The notes under the pieces were generated by a model that was given only the letters and a program-made list of their open reading frames with translations, searched no databases and was not told the origin of the DNA. This document shows, one piece after another, positions 19,192-26,560 of a stretch of 32,922 nucleotides of DNA (position 1 is the first letter of the stretch; each line of letters opens with the position of its first letter). This DNA comes from Rhodospirillaceae bacterium (GTDB taxonomy: Bacteria > Pseudomonadota > Alphaproteobacteria > Thalassobaculales > Thalassobaculaceae): contig PAQA01000039.1 in the NCBI GenBank assembly GCA_002709155.1, positions 1-32,922 on the forward strand. Reading direction: 5' to 3'. The translations under genes and the position numbers were made by a program.

Positions 19192-19866
19192 TTAGTCAGT
19201 TTTCCAGATAGGGTCAGTTAGAGAGTCTAACAATTTTGAATGGGCCTCTAATTCTGTTGCGTTAACCGCAAACACTCGCTTCACCCGGGCTTTCTGAATA
19301 AACGGCTCTGTTATACTTTGCTTTTTTTGTTGGTTGGCCAATCCCAAACCCGGTTGTTTCCCACCTATTAATTCAAGATACACACTAGCTAGTAGATCAG
19401 CATCTACCAGGGCCCCATGTAAATCCCTATGATTATTATCAATGTTATATTTTCTACAAAGGGCATTAAGATTAACCTGCGCTCCTGGAAACTTCTGTCT
19501 CGCCATGGGGAGAGTATCAATGATTCTATTTTTATCGATCGTTTTGCGACCGATCGCCTGTAATTCAGAGTTTAAAAACCCTATGTCAAACGGAGCATTA
19601 TGAATAATTAGGGGATCGTCTTTGATAAAAGTATCAAACTCATCGACCACTTTTTCAAAAACTCCAAATTGTGATAGAAATTGTGTTGAGAGACCATGAA
19701 CCTCGAACGCTCCATGATCAACCTCTCGCTCCGGATTAATATAACAATGAAAGATGTTCTCAGTTGGAATATGATTAATAAGTTCTATGGCGCCTATCTC
19801 GACAATTCGATGCCCTTTTCCATGATCTAACCCAGTGGTCTCTGTGTCCAAAACAATCTCACGCAT
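19192..19866 (-). CDS. dnaQ: DNA polymerase III epsilon subunit (proofreading exonuclease)
   Basis: DnaQ supplies 3'-5' proofreading within the polymerase III core. The 224-residue protein has all five catalytic residues of a DEDDh exonuclease: D7 and E9 (LDTETTGLD), D94 (HNAPFDIGFL), H150 and D155 (HGALVDADLLA). Residues after about 175 form the flexible tail that binds the alpha subunit. The ATG start is 12 bp after coaE on the same strand, so coaE-dnaQ is an operon. With holA also in the window, two replisome subunits lie near the presumed origin. Confidence 0.96.
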   Translation of the reverse strand: MREIVLDTETTGLDHGKGHRIVEIGAIELINHIPTENIFHCYINPEREVDHGAFEVHGLSTQFLSQFGVFEKVVDEFDTFIKDDPLIIHNAPFDIGFLNSELQAIGRKTIDKNRIIDTLPMARQKFPGAQVNLNALCRKYNIDNNHRDLHGALVDADLLASVYLELIGGKQPGLGLANQQKKQSITEPFIQKARVKRVFAVNATELEAHSKLLDSLTDPIWKTD

Positions 19867-19878
19867 AGGTAAATTCTT

Positions 19879-20499
19879 TCATATCGAGTTATGTATCCGA
19901 CGCTGTCGCATATATCTCAAAACTTTCCCTAAGATTCGATTGGTATGTGCTTTCCCCAAACCAGTCGAAACAACAAAGTCTGATCTTTTTCTTTTTTCGT
20001 GATCTGGCATCTGGCGCAATAAAATTGCTTTTAGTTTCTGCGGCGTCATACCAGGCCGATCCAACGCCCTCTGTCTTTGTAAAAAAGTAGGCGCTGATAC
20101 CACGCAGACGAAATCTCTACTGTACCGTTTTTTTGTTTCATAAAATAGAGGAATATCTAAGACCACCATTTTTGTTTTACCTCTACGGTGATTTTGTAAA
20201 AACTTATTTCTCTCCATATCGACCAATGGGTGGATTATCGACTCCAGGATAGACAAGCGATGTGGATCATCGAAGACAATTCGGCCCAGTGCTGCGCGGT
20301 TGACGCCGTCATCTGTCACTGCTGATGGAAAGTGTTTCTCAACCAAACCTACTGCTGCTCCACCCTTAGCAAAAAGATTGTGAACCACCTTGTCCGCATC
20401 AAACACCGGGATTTTTCTGTGGTTAAACATGCTTGCTGTGGTGGATTTACCCATAGCAATTGACCCTGTTAACACGACAACAATCACATTATCGGCCAA
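19879..20499 (-). CDS. coaE: Dephospho-CoA kinase
   Basis: CoaE phosphorylates dephospho-CoA at the 3'-OH of ribose, the last step of coenzyme A synthesis. The 206-residue protein has the P-loop GSIAMGKST (12-20), the DADKVVHNLF substrate region, HPLVDMERNKFL, VVLDIPLFYE and a lid region RQRALDRPGMT. The start is a TTG at 20499 without a clear Shine-Dalgarno; in-frame GTG codons at residues 5 and 9 are alternatives. The aroE, maf and ppsR-type genes that often sit on its other side in alphaproteobacteria are missing, so the gene borders the presumed origin directly. Confidence 0.94.
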   Translation of the reverse strand: MADNVIVVVLTGSIAMGKSTTASMFNHRKIPVFDADKVVHNLFAKGGAAVGLVEKHFPSAVTDDGVNRAALGRIVFDDPHRLSILESIIHPLVDMERNKFLQNHRRGKTKMVVLDIPLFYETKKRYSRDFVCVVSAPTFLQRQRALDRPGMTPQKLKAILLRQMPDHEKRKRSDFVVSTGLGKAHTNRILGKVLRYMRQRRIHNSI

Positions 20500-20673
20500 G
20501 ATGGTTTGTTTTGAATTATTCGTTGGTCAGTTAACACGTCGTACACACCAGTATTCTCCGTTACTTCACAGAACTAATTTTAAACTATAGCCCGATCGAA
20601 TCAAGTTTTGTAGCGGGTGCATGACATTTGGTTAGTTGATATTGATCGATGCGCAGCTATATCCCGCATATGA

Positions 20674-20709
20674 AGTGAACATAAAGTTATACACTGTGCT
20701 ATGTTCACT
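20674..20709. repeat. Perfect 10-bp inverted repeat with 16-nt spacer around a DnaA-like box
   Basis: The left arm AGTGAACATA (20674-20683) and right arm TATGTTCACT (20700-20709) are exact reverse complements. The spacer 20684-20699 contains TTATACACT (20687-20695), whose centre coincides with the dyad axis to within half a base. The chance of a perfect 10-bp repeat with a spacer up to 20 nt in a region this size is about 1 in 100. It may be an initiator or regulator binding site, or an extruding cruciform at the origin. Confidence 0.75.
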
Positions 20710-20793
20710 ACCTTGGGACAACTTGCTTGCAAAATTCCGTTTAATGAAGAATGGTCAGACTGTTACGGGTTTCCTCAAGATATCTACAGAAAT

Positions 20794-20816
20794 TTAACAT
20801 CGGTATATGATGTTAA
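20794..20816. repeat. Perfect 8-bp inverted repeat TTAACATC-N7-GATGTTAA in the presumed origin
   Basis: Arms 20794-20801 and 20809-20816 are exact reverse complements around GGTATAT. The repeat is followed at once by an A7 tract, the palindrome GAAATTTC (20831-20838) and a T7 tract. It looks like a dimeric protein site rather than a terminator, since no gene ends nearby. An 8-bp repeat with a short spacer is expected by chance about once in six such regions, so it is only suggestive. Confidence 0.6.
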
Positions 20817-21051
20817 CAAAAAAAGATAACGAAATTTCCTGAAAGTTTTTTTCTCTTATAGTGTGGATGTATCTTTTTAAAGTCGTTATCGTCATTGGTT
20901 TAGGTTAAAGCCTACTCTGGGGGGGTACCGGCAAGAATTGTTTCGATGATTGTTAATAACCATGTATAGTTTTTAATTCACTGAATTCACCTGTATCCAC
21001 TACAACAACAATTCTTTTTAATTATTTATTATTTTATAGGATGTTTTTAAC

Positions 21052-22086
21052 ATGAGGGAAAAAGCTCTTATCGATTCTCTTAACGGGAAGACCTCGAAAC
21101 GTCCTCCTTTCTGGTTTATGAGACAAGCTGGAAGATACTTATCAGAATATAGGGAGCTAAGGTCAAGAACGGGGGGATTTATCGACTTGTGTTTAAACAG
21201 GGCGGCTTCTACAGAGGTAACTCTTCAACCAATTAGACGATTTGATCCTGATGCAGCTATATTGTTCTCTGATATTTTAATAGTCCCATACGGTTTAGGT
21301 ATGGATGTGAGATTTGAAGAAGGTAAAGGACCGATTCTCGACGCCGTACGCGATGCAAAAGGTCTCGATAAGCTTTCAATCAATAAAAATTGGGCGAGGA
21401 TAGAGTCAACATATGAGACCGTTGATGCTGTGAGGTCTCAACTTGGATCCGACAAAACACTGATAGGGTTTAGTGGATCACCATGGACTGTCGCGACATA
21501 TATGGTTGAAGGGAAAAGCAGCAAAGACTATGCGATCGTTAAAGGGTGGGCTTACAGAGAAACAGAGGTATTCGAGAGGTTAATTAACTTGTTAGTAGCA
21601 GCAACCATAAAACATCTGTCTTTACAGATAGATTCGGGGGCTGACGTCATAAAGATCTTTGATACTTGGGCTGGGGTTTTGTCACCAGCAGAGTATCAAA
21701 AGTGGGTAATAAAACCCAGTGCTGAAATTTGTAGTGAGTTAAAGCGCCGATATCCAGACGTTAAAATCATTGGTTTTCCAAAGGGTGTTGGGGTTGGGTA
21801 TATTGATTTTGTTAGTAAAGTAGATGTTGACGGGGTGGCTGTTGACACAAGCGTGCCTCCAAAATGGGCAGCTGAGTTCTTACAAAATAAAGTGACTGTG
21901 CAAGGGAATCTAGACCCCATAGTTCTGACCGAAGGCGGCGACAAGATGATAGATCAAGCCCGAAATATAAGAGAGAGTCTACAAAATGGACCATTTATAT
22001 TCAATTTAGGGCACGGGGTGTTACCAAACACACCAGTAGAAAACTTAATTGAACTGGCGGAGTTTCTGAAGACACCACTCGAATAA
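21052..22086 (+). CDS. hemE: Uroporphyrinogen decarboxylase
   Basis: HemE removes four carboxyl groups from uroporphyrinogen III to give coproporphyrinogen III in heme synthesis. The 344-residue protein has the N-terminal signature WFMRQAGRYL (21-30), a second signature near GFSGSPWTVATYMVEG, and DPDAAILFSDILIVPYGLG, IKIFDTWAGVLSP and FNLGHGVLPNTP, all typical. The ATG is preceded by AGGA about 10 nt upstream. It is the first gene right of the presumed origin, as in Caulobacter and Rickettsia, and is followed 17 bp later by hemJ, which acts two steps later in the pathway. A possible -10 (TATAGT, 20965-20970) has no good -35. Confidence 0.98.
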   Translation: MREKALIDSLNGKTSKRPPFWFMRQAGRYLSEYRELRSRTGGFIDLCLNRAASTEVTLQPIRRFDPDAAILFSDILIVPYGLGMDVRFEEGKGPILDAVRDAKGLDKLSINKNWARIESTYETVDAVRSQLGSDKTLIGFSGSPWTVATYMVEGKSSKDYAIVKGWAYRETEVFERLINLLVAATIKHLSLQIDSGADVIKIFDTWAGVLSPAEYQKWVIKPSAEICSELKRRYPDVKIIGFPKGVGVGYIDFVSKVDVDGVAVDTSVPPKWAAEFLQNKVTVQGNLDPIVLTEGGDKMIDQARNIRESLQNGPFIFNLGHGVLPNTPVENLIELAEFLKTPLE

Positions 22087-22103
22087 ACAGAGAAAAACTG
22101 AAC

Positions 22104-22532
22104 ATGGAAATATATCTTTGGATAAAAGCGTTACATATCGTCGCAGTGATTGCGTGGATGGCAGGCATTCTATATTTGCCTCGGCTGTTTGTATATCATG
22201 CAATGCAAATCCCAGGTTCAGAAGTTTCAGAAACGTTCAAAATTATGGAAAGGCGATTACTAAGATTTATAATGAACCCGGCAATGATAATATCATTTGC
22301 ATTGGGCGGCTGGTTGATATTGATCAATCCCGGATTGCTGGAACAACCGTGGATGCAATACAAGGTGATAGCTCTAGTCATTATGACGGGTTTCCACGCA
22401 TCACTTTCAAGGTGGAGAAGATTTTTCGCCATTGATCAAAACACATTCTCACCGAGGTTTTTTAGAGTAATAAACGAAGTACCGACTGTTTTAATGATTA
22501 TAATTGTCTTGCTTGCTGTCCTAAAGCCATGA
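22104..22532 (+). CDS. hemJ: Protoporphyrinogen oxidase HemJ
   Basis: HemJ is a membrane protein that oxidises protoporphyrinogen IX to protoporphyrin IX in many alphaproteobacteria and cyanobacteria. The 142-residue protein has about four transmembrane helices. The N-terminal KALHIVAVIAWMAGILYLPRLFVYH carries the conserved His11, and WMQYKVIALVIMTGFHASLSRW is also typical. The C-terminus is short and hydrophobic (EVPTVLMIIIVLLAVLKP). It is in an operon with hemE, so two heme steps are coupled, and the organism likely uses HemJ rather than HemG or HemY. HemW is also in the window. Confidence 0.95.
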   Translation: MEIYLWIKALHIVAVIAWMAGILYLPRLFVYHAMQIPGSEVSETFKIMERRLLRFIMNPAMIISFALGGWLILINPGLLEQPWMQYKVIALVIMTGFHASLSRWRRFFAIDQNTFSPRFFRVINEVPTVLMIIIVLLAVLKP

Positions 22533-22551
22533 AACATAATAGAATATGTTT
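22532..22551. repeat. 7-bp AT-rich inverted repeat after hemJ
   Basis: AAACATA-N6-TATGTTT is perfect and begins at the last base of the hemJ stop codon. Its all-but-one A/T stem and the lack of a long T run make it a weak terminator candidate. The region also contains the likely rho promoter just downstream. Confidence 0.35.
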
Positions 22552-22553
22552 AT

Positions 22554-22582
22554 TTGACATATCTTTCGTTATTGGGTAAATG
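22554..22582 (+). promoter_or_regulatory. Possible sigma-70 promoter of rho with long leader
   Basis: A perfect TTGACA (22554-22559) is followed 17 nt later by TAAATG (22577-22582), a weak -10. If used, the rho mRNA would have a leader of roughly 105-110 nt. That would fit with the long rho leaders used for autoregulation in other bacteria. The -10 matches consensus at only three of six positions. Confidence 0.4.
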
Positions 22583-22697
22583 ATTTCTAGGGTATTCGCA
22601 TCCCTAATGTAAAAAATCCATCCCCTCGATAAATAATATACTTTTGCGAAAACATTTCATACAAGCCAATCTTTAATCGTGAAGAAAGTTACAACTC

Positions 22698-23957
22698 ATG
22701 CATCTACAAGAGTTGAAAAAGAAGAGCCCATCAGAGCTTCTCGAGTTTGCCGAAGAGTTAGAAGTTGAAAACGCAAGTGTCCTAAGAAAACAGGATATGA
22801 TGTTTGCAATTTTAAAACAATTAGCAGAGAACGAAGTAGCTATATTTGGGATGGGTGTTTTAGAAACATTATCCGATGGATTTGGTTTTCTACGTTCACC
22901 TGAATCAAACTATCTACCCGGGCCCGACGACATTTATGTTTCTCCAAGTCAGGTGCGAAAGTTTGGTCTCAGAAATGGAGATACTATTGAAGGGCAGATT
23001 CGTTCTCCAAAGGATGGAGAAAGATACTTCGCACTACTACAAATAAATCAAATAAACTTTGAAGAGCCGGAGGCAGTCAGACACCGCATTAATTTTGATA
23101 ATCTAACACCCCTTTATCCAGATCAACGCCTGGTTCTTGAAATTGAAAGTGACGAGAAAGAAAAAGATCCGACTGCCCGGGTGATAGATCTCATATCACC
23201 GATAGGGAAAGGTCAGCGAGCGTTAGTTGTGGCACCCCCACGAACGGGAAAAACAGTCATGTTGCAAAACATAGCTAAATCTATCGCGGCCAACCATCCA
23301 GAGGTTTATTTGATTGTTCTTTTGATAGATGAAAGGCCGGAAGAAGTTACCGATATGGACCGAACCGTGAACGGGGAGGTGATCAGCTCGACTTTTGATG
23401 AACCCGCTGGTCGGCATGTTCAGGTTGCAGAAATGGTCATAGAAAAAGCTAAGCGCTTAGTCGAGCATCGGCGAGACGTGGTCATTTTGCTAGATTCAAT
23501 TACACGTTTGGCCAGAGCTTATAACACTGTCGTCCCGTCATCCGGTAAAGTTTTAACTGGAGGTGTGGATGCTAACGCACTTCAGCGACCAAAACGATTT
23601 TTTGGTGCAGCGCGAAACATAGAACAGGGAGGGTCCTTATCAATTATAGCTACAGCCCTAATTGATACCGGGTCAAGGATGGACGAAGTTATATTTGAAG
23701 AGTTCAAGGGGACCGGTAACTCAGAGTTGATTCTGGATAGAAAATTATCAGACAAGCGAACCTTTCCAACAATCGATATAACAAAATCTGGAACACGAAA
23801 AGAAGAGCTGCTTGTGAACAAAGCAACGTTATCTAAAATGTGGGTCCTCCGTCGAATTTTATCCCAAATGGGTACAGTAGATGCGATGGAGTTCCTGTTA
23901 GACAAGTTGAAAGTCTCAAAAAACAACGAAGACTTCTTTGATGCCATGAACTCTTAA
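22698..23957 (+). CDS. rho: Transcription termination factor Rho
   Basis: Rho is a hexameric RNA helicase that ends transcription at unstructured C-rich sites. The 419-residue protein has the N-terminal helical domain ([21 protein letters not shown]), the RNA-binding cold-shock-like domain with [32 protein letters not shown] (61-92, split by conserved loops), Walker A APPRTGKT (179-186), [13 protein letters not shown] (Walker B region) and the Q/R-loop segments near [12 protein letters not shown]. No inserted domain is seen. It follows hemE-hemJ after 165 bp with its own likely promoter. Its heavy use may explain why intrinsic terminators are rare here. Confidence 0.98.
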   Translation: MHLQELKKKSPSELLEFAEELEVENASVLRKQDMMFAILKQLAENEVAIFGMGVLETLSDGFGFLRSPESNYLPGPDDIYVSPSQVRKFGLRNGDTIEGQIRSPKDGERYFALLQINQINFEEPEAVRHRINFDNLTPLYPDQRLVLEIESDEKEKDPTARVIDLISPIGKGQRALVVAPPRTGKTVMLQNIAKSIAANHPEVYLIVLLIDERPEEVTDMDRTVNGEVISSTFDEPAGRHVQVAEMVIEKAKRLVEHRRDVVILLDSITRLARAYNTVVPSSGKVLTGGVDANALQRPKRFFGAARNIEQGGSLSIIATALIDTGSRMDEVIFEEFKGTGNSELILDRKLSDKRTFPTIDITKSGTRKEELLVNKATLSKMWVLRRILSQMGTVDAMEFLLDKLKVSKNNEDFFDAMNS

Positions 23958-24004
23958 GTTTTCCGCTGCCGAACGAGATAATATAAACAGCTCAACACTT
24001 AAAA

Positions 24005-24979
24005 CTAAGGAATAAGGATAGTTGAAGCGGTCGTCCTCCTAGCCTCTAAGGCTTCGTGAGCGGCGCGAGCCTCCGAGAGAGCAAATCTCTGGTCTATCTG
24101 AACGTTGACGTCTCCAGAGGCAACCACTCGGAACAAATCATCGGACATAGCCCTCAGGTTACCAGCCGTATCTGCATAATTGAAAAGAGTTGGTCTTGTA
24201 AAAAACAATGAACCTTTTTGGGCAAAAATACCAAGATCAATAGGTGGTATTGGCCCCGAGGCTTGGCCAAAGCTCACCATTGTCCCAAGGGGGTGCAGGC
24301 AGTCTAGGGATTTTTCAAAAGTGTCTTTCCCAATAGAGTCGAACACAACAGGTAGTTTCGCGCCATTAGTTATTTCGAGAACACGCTCTGAAAAGTCCTC
24401 TTTGGTGTACAAAATAGTATGATCACAGCCATTCGCCCCAGCTAAAACGGCCTTTTCCTCAGTGCTCACGGTACCGATCACGGTGGCACCGAGCGCCTTG
24501 GCCCACTGACAAACAATTAGACCCACACCACCGGCGGCTGCATGTATTAGTATAGTATCGCCAGACGAGACTTTATATATCTGCCTGATGAGATATTGTG
24601 CGGTTAGGCCCTTTAGCATCATAGCTGCTGCCGTGTCGTCAGTGACTCCAGGGGGGATTACTACCACTTTATCCGAATCTATTAATCGCTCTTCACAATA
24701 CGAGCCTGGCGGCGGACACGCATAGGCGATGCGATCACCAGATTTGATGTCGTTTACGTCCGGACCTGTCGCAAGAACAATTCCAGCCGCTTCCATGCCT
24801 ATCATAGAAGGGAGTGGTAGAGGGTAAAGACCGCTTCTGTGGTAAGTGTCGATGTAATTTAAACCGATGGCGGTATGACGAACTAAAAGTTGTTTGTCTT
24901 TAGGAGCCCCTACATCTACATCATCTAATTTAAGGACCTCAGGCCCCCCGGTTTGATGAAAACGAATTGCTTTTGTCAT
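24005..24979 (-). CDS. Quinone oxidoreductase-like protein, medium-chain dehydrogenase family
   Basis: The 324-residue protein resembles NADPH:quinone reductase (QorA type). It has a GroES-like N-terminal half with GPEVLKLDDVDVG, NYIDTYHRSGLYPLPLPSMIGMEAAGIV and DRIAYACPPPGSYCEER. A Rossmann domain follows, with ILIHAAAGGVGLIVCQWAKALG and VFDSIGKDTFEKSLDCL. The zinc ligands of alcohol dehydrogenases are not evident, consistent with zinc-independent QOR. The ATG at 24979 is preferred (GGAA 6 nt upstream); a TTG at 24991 is also in frame. It stands alone on the minus strand between rho and mnmE, which are usually closer neighbours. The true substrate is unknown. Confidence 0.88.
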   Translation of the reverse strand: MTKAIRFHQTGGPEVLKLDDVDVGAPKDKQLLVRHTAIGLNYIDTYHRSGLYPLPLPSMIGMEAAGIVLATGPDVNDIKSGDRIAYACPPPGSYCEERLIDSDKVVVIPPGVTDDTAAAMMLKGLTAQYLIRQIYKVSSGDTILIHAAAGGVGLIVCQWAKALGATVIGTVSTEEKAVLAGANGCDHTILYTKEDFSERVLEITNGAKLPVVFDSIGKDTFEKSLDCLHPLGTMVSFGQASGPIPPIDLGIFAQKGSLFFTRPTLFNYADTAGNLRAMSDDLFRVVASGDVNVQIDQRFALSEARAAHEALEARRTTASTILIP

Positions 24980-25132
24980 GTTTGGTTCCAATCAGGCGGT
25001 AGAGACGGTATAATCAAAATACAGAAGCAAACGTTATAAAACTAGAGAAAAAACCGCATATAAGAATAGTTTTTAACGTGTTCGTCCTCTGAACACATAC
25101 GCCTTTTAAACCTGAAGAGAAGCTAATTTCCT

Positions 25133-26470
25133 ATGGTCAACAGCTATGACGACACAATTTTCTCACTGGCAACTGCAGTAGGGCGCTCCGCTACCGCGAC
25201 GATTCGAATTTCGGGTCCACGTGCGGCCGATATACCCAAATTACTTGGGTTTGCGCGATCAGAACCAAAAATTGCTAGTTTAAGGATTCTAAAATACCAA
25301 AAGAAGAAATTAGATCAATCTATCGTTTTGTTTTTTAAGGGCCCAGAGAGCTACACGGGTGAGGATGTTATGGAGTTGCATCTTCACGGTGGCCAAGCAG
25401 TGATCGAGGGTGTGTGTAGTGCGTTAAGCGCGCAAGAGGGGTTTCGTTTTGCTGAAAATGGGGAGTTTAGCAAGCGGGCCGTGATTAATGGTCGAATTGA
25501 TTTGACAGAGGCAGAGGGGATTAACGACCTAATCAATGCAGAAACAGAGGCTCAACGGGACCAAGGATTAAATCAACTAGGGGGCGCTTTGAGGTGTCAG
25601 TTAGAGAAATGGTCGAATGACTTGAAGGGGTTTGGTGCGCACATAGAGGCTTATATAGATTTTCCTGACGAACAGATTCCCGAAAGCGTCTTGAATGACT
25701 TGCTTCAGCGAGTGGAGGAGACAAACAGGGAACTAATAGACTTTACAGATGATGACAGGAAGGGAGAGATACTCCGTAGTGGGCTGAAAGTCGCTATTAT
25801 TGGCCCCCCTAATGTTGGAAAATCAAGCTTTGTGAACTGGCTAACAAAACGAGATATAGCCATTACCTCTGATAAGGCGGGCACCACACGGGATATCGTG
25901 GAGGCCCATCTAGATTTGGGGGGGTTCCCTGTGACAGTAGCAGACACTGCCGGAATTAGAGTATCTGAAGACACCATAGAACGAGAAGGCATAAGGCGGG
26001 CACGCATTTGGGCGGAATCTGCTGATTTGCGCGTCTTAATTTTGGATCCAGAAACAATCGACGACGCCAACGCATTCAGCGACCTCTTGAAAAGTGGAGA
26101 CATTGTTTTGGTGAACAAGGTTGATCGGGCCATCATAGACAAAAAGACAATGGACACAGTCTATTCTTTGGTTTCGGTTAAAACAGGATACGGCCTGGAA
26201 AGCATATTGAGCGAATTAACCACCATAGCGAAAAAGAGAATGGGAACACAGGGGCTGACAACGATAACGCAAGCACGACATCGGGCGCGTTTAAATGATT
26301 GCCTCGCAGCTTTAAAAAAGGCACATTTTGGGCTTAAAAATAACGCAGACCTAGAATTGATAGCGGAAGACTTTCGATCTGCCATCTATTGTATAGGACG
26401 CATAACGGGGCATATCGATATAGAAGACTTGCTTGATGTGGTTTTCAACGAGTTCTGTATCGGAAAGTAA
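25133..26470 (+). CDS. mnmE: tRNA modification GTPase MnmE (TrmE)
   Basis: MnmE works with MnmG to add the carboxymethylaminomethyl group to the wobble uridine (U34) of certain tRNAs. The 445-residue protein has the N-terminal folate-binding domain (TIFSLATAVGRSATATIRISG), then the helical domain, with an embedded G domain: GPPNVGKSS (224-232, G1), GTTRD (250-254), DTAGIR (271-276, G3) and NKVD (G4). It ends in FCIGK (441-445) with the conserved cysteine. Length is normal. A parS site lies 1 bp after the stop codon, before mnmG, its functional partner. Confidence 0.98.
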   Translation: MVNSYDDTIFSLATAVGRSATATIRISGPRAADIPKLLGFARSEPKIASLRILKYQKKKLDQSIVLFFKGPESYTGEDVMELHLHGGQAVIEGVCSALSAQEGFRFAENGEFSKRAVINGRIDLTEAEGINDLINAETEAQRDQGLNQLGGALRCQLEKWSNDLKGFGAHIEAYIDFPDEQIPESVLNDLLQRVEETNRELIDFTDDDRKGEILRSGLKVAIIGPPNVGKSSFVNWLTKRDIAITSDKAGTTRDIVEAHLDLGGFPVTVADTAGIRVSEDTIEREGIRRARIWAESADLRVLILDPETIDDANAFSDLLKSGDIVLVNKVDRAIIDKKTMDTVYSLVSVKTGYGLESILSELTTIAKKRMGTQGLTTITQARHRARLNDCLAALKKAHFGLKNNADLELIAEDFRSAIYCIGRITGHIDIEDLLDVVFNEFCIGK

Positions 26471-26486
26471 TGTTTCACGTGAAACA
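26471..26486. promoter_or_regulatory. parS centromere-like site 1 (perfect palindrome)
   Basis: TGTTTCACGTGAAACA is an exact match to the universal chromosomal parS consensus bound by ParB. It sits directly after the mnmE stop codon, in the 90-bp gap before mnmG, about 5.6 kb from the presumed origin and 3.4 kb upstream of parB. ParB should load here, slide as a CTP-bound clamp, and be moved by ParA. Confidence 0.95.
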
Positions 26487-26560
26487 TTTTTGAAGCAAAC
26501 CCTTTATTAAGAGACCAAGAAGTATTAAAACGCCAGTGCAACATTTTATTAGGAGCCCTA

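Larger units (their letters stand above)
20500..21051. other. Candidate chromosomal replication origin (oriC), gene-free region
   Basis: This 552-bp region between coaE and hemE is the only long non-coding stretch in the window. It matches the place of oriC in Caulobacter and Rickettsia, next to hemE. DnaA-box-like 9-mers, consensus TTATNCACA: TTATACACT (20687-20695, one mismatch), TGTGGATGT on the reverse strand (20862-20870, two mismatches) and GTATCCACT (20993-21001, two mismatches). It also holds two perfect inverted repeats listed separately, an A7 tract (20818-20824) and T7 tract (20846-20852), one GANTC site (20598-20602), a G7 run (20919-20925) and an AT-rich end (about 21011-21045) that could be the unwinding element. 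No CtrA site of the TTAA-N7-TTAA type was seen. Genes mostly point away on both sides. No RNA gene or coding frame is credible here. Confidence 0.65.

Noticed and set aside
20500-21051. A small RNA or short protein gene in the coaE-hemE gap
   Set aside because: No credible reading frame with start signal, no tRNA-like fold, and no terminator; origin function explains the region better.
25705-26157. Minus-strand open frame of 150 codons opposite mnmE
   Set aside because: Ser/Arg/Leu-rich shadow of the mnmE G domain; no start signal or domain.
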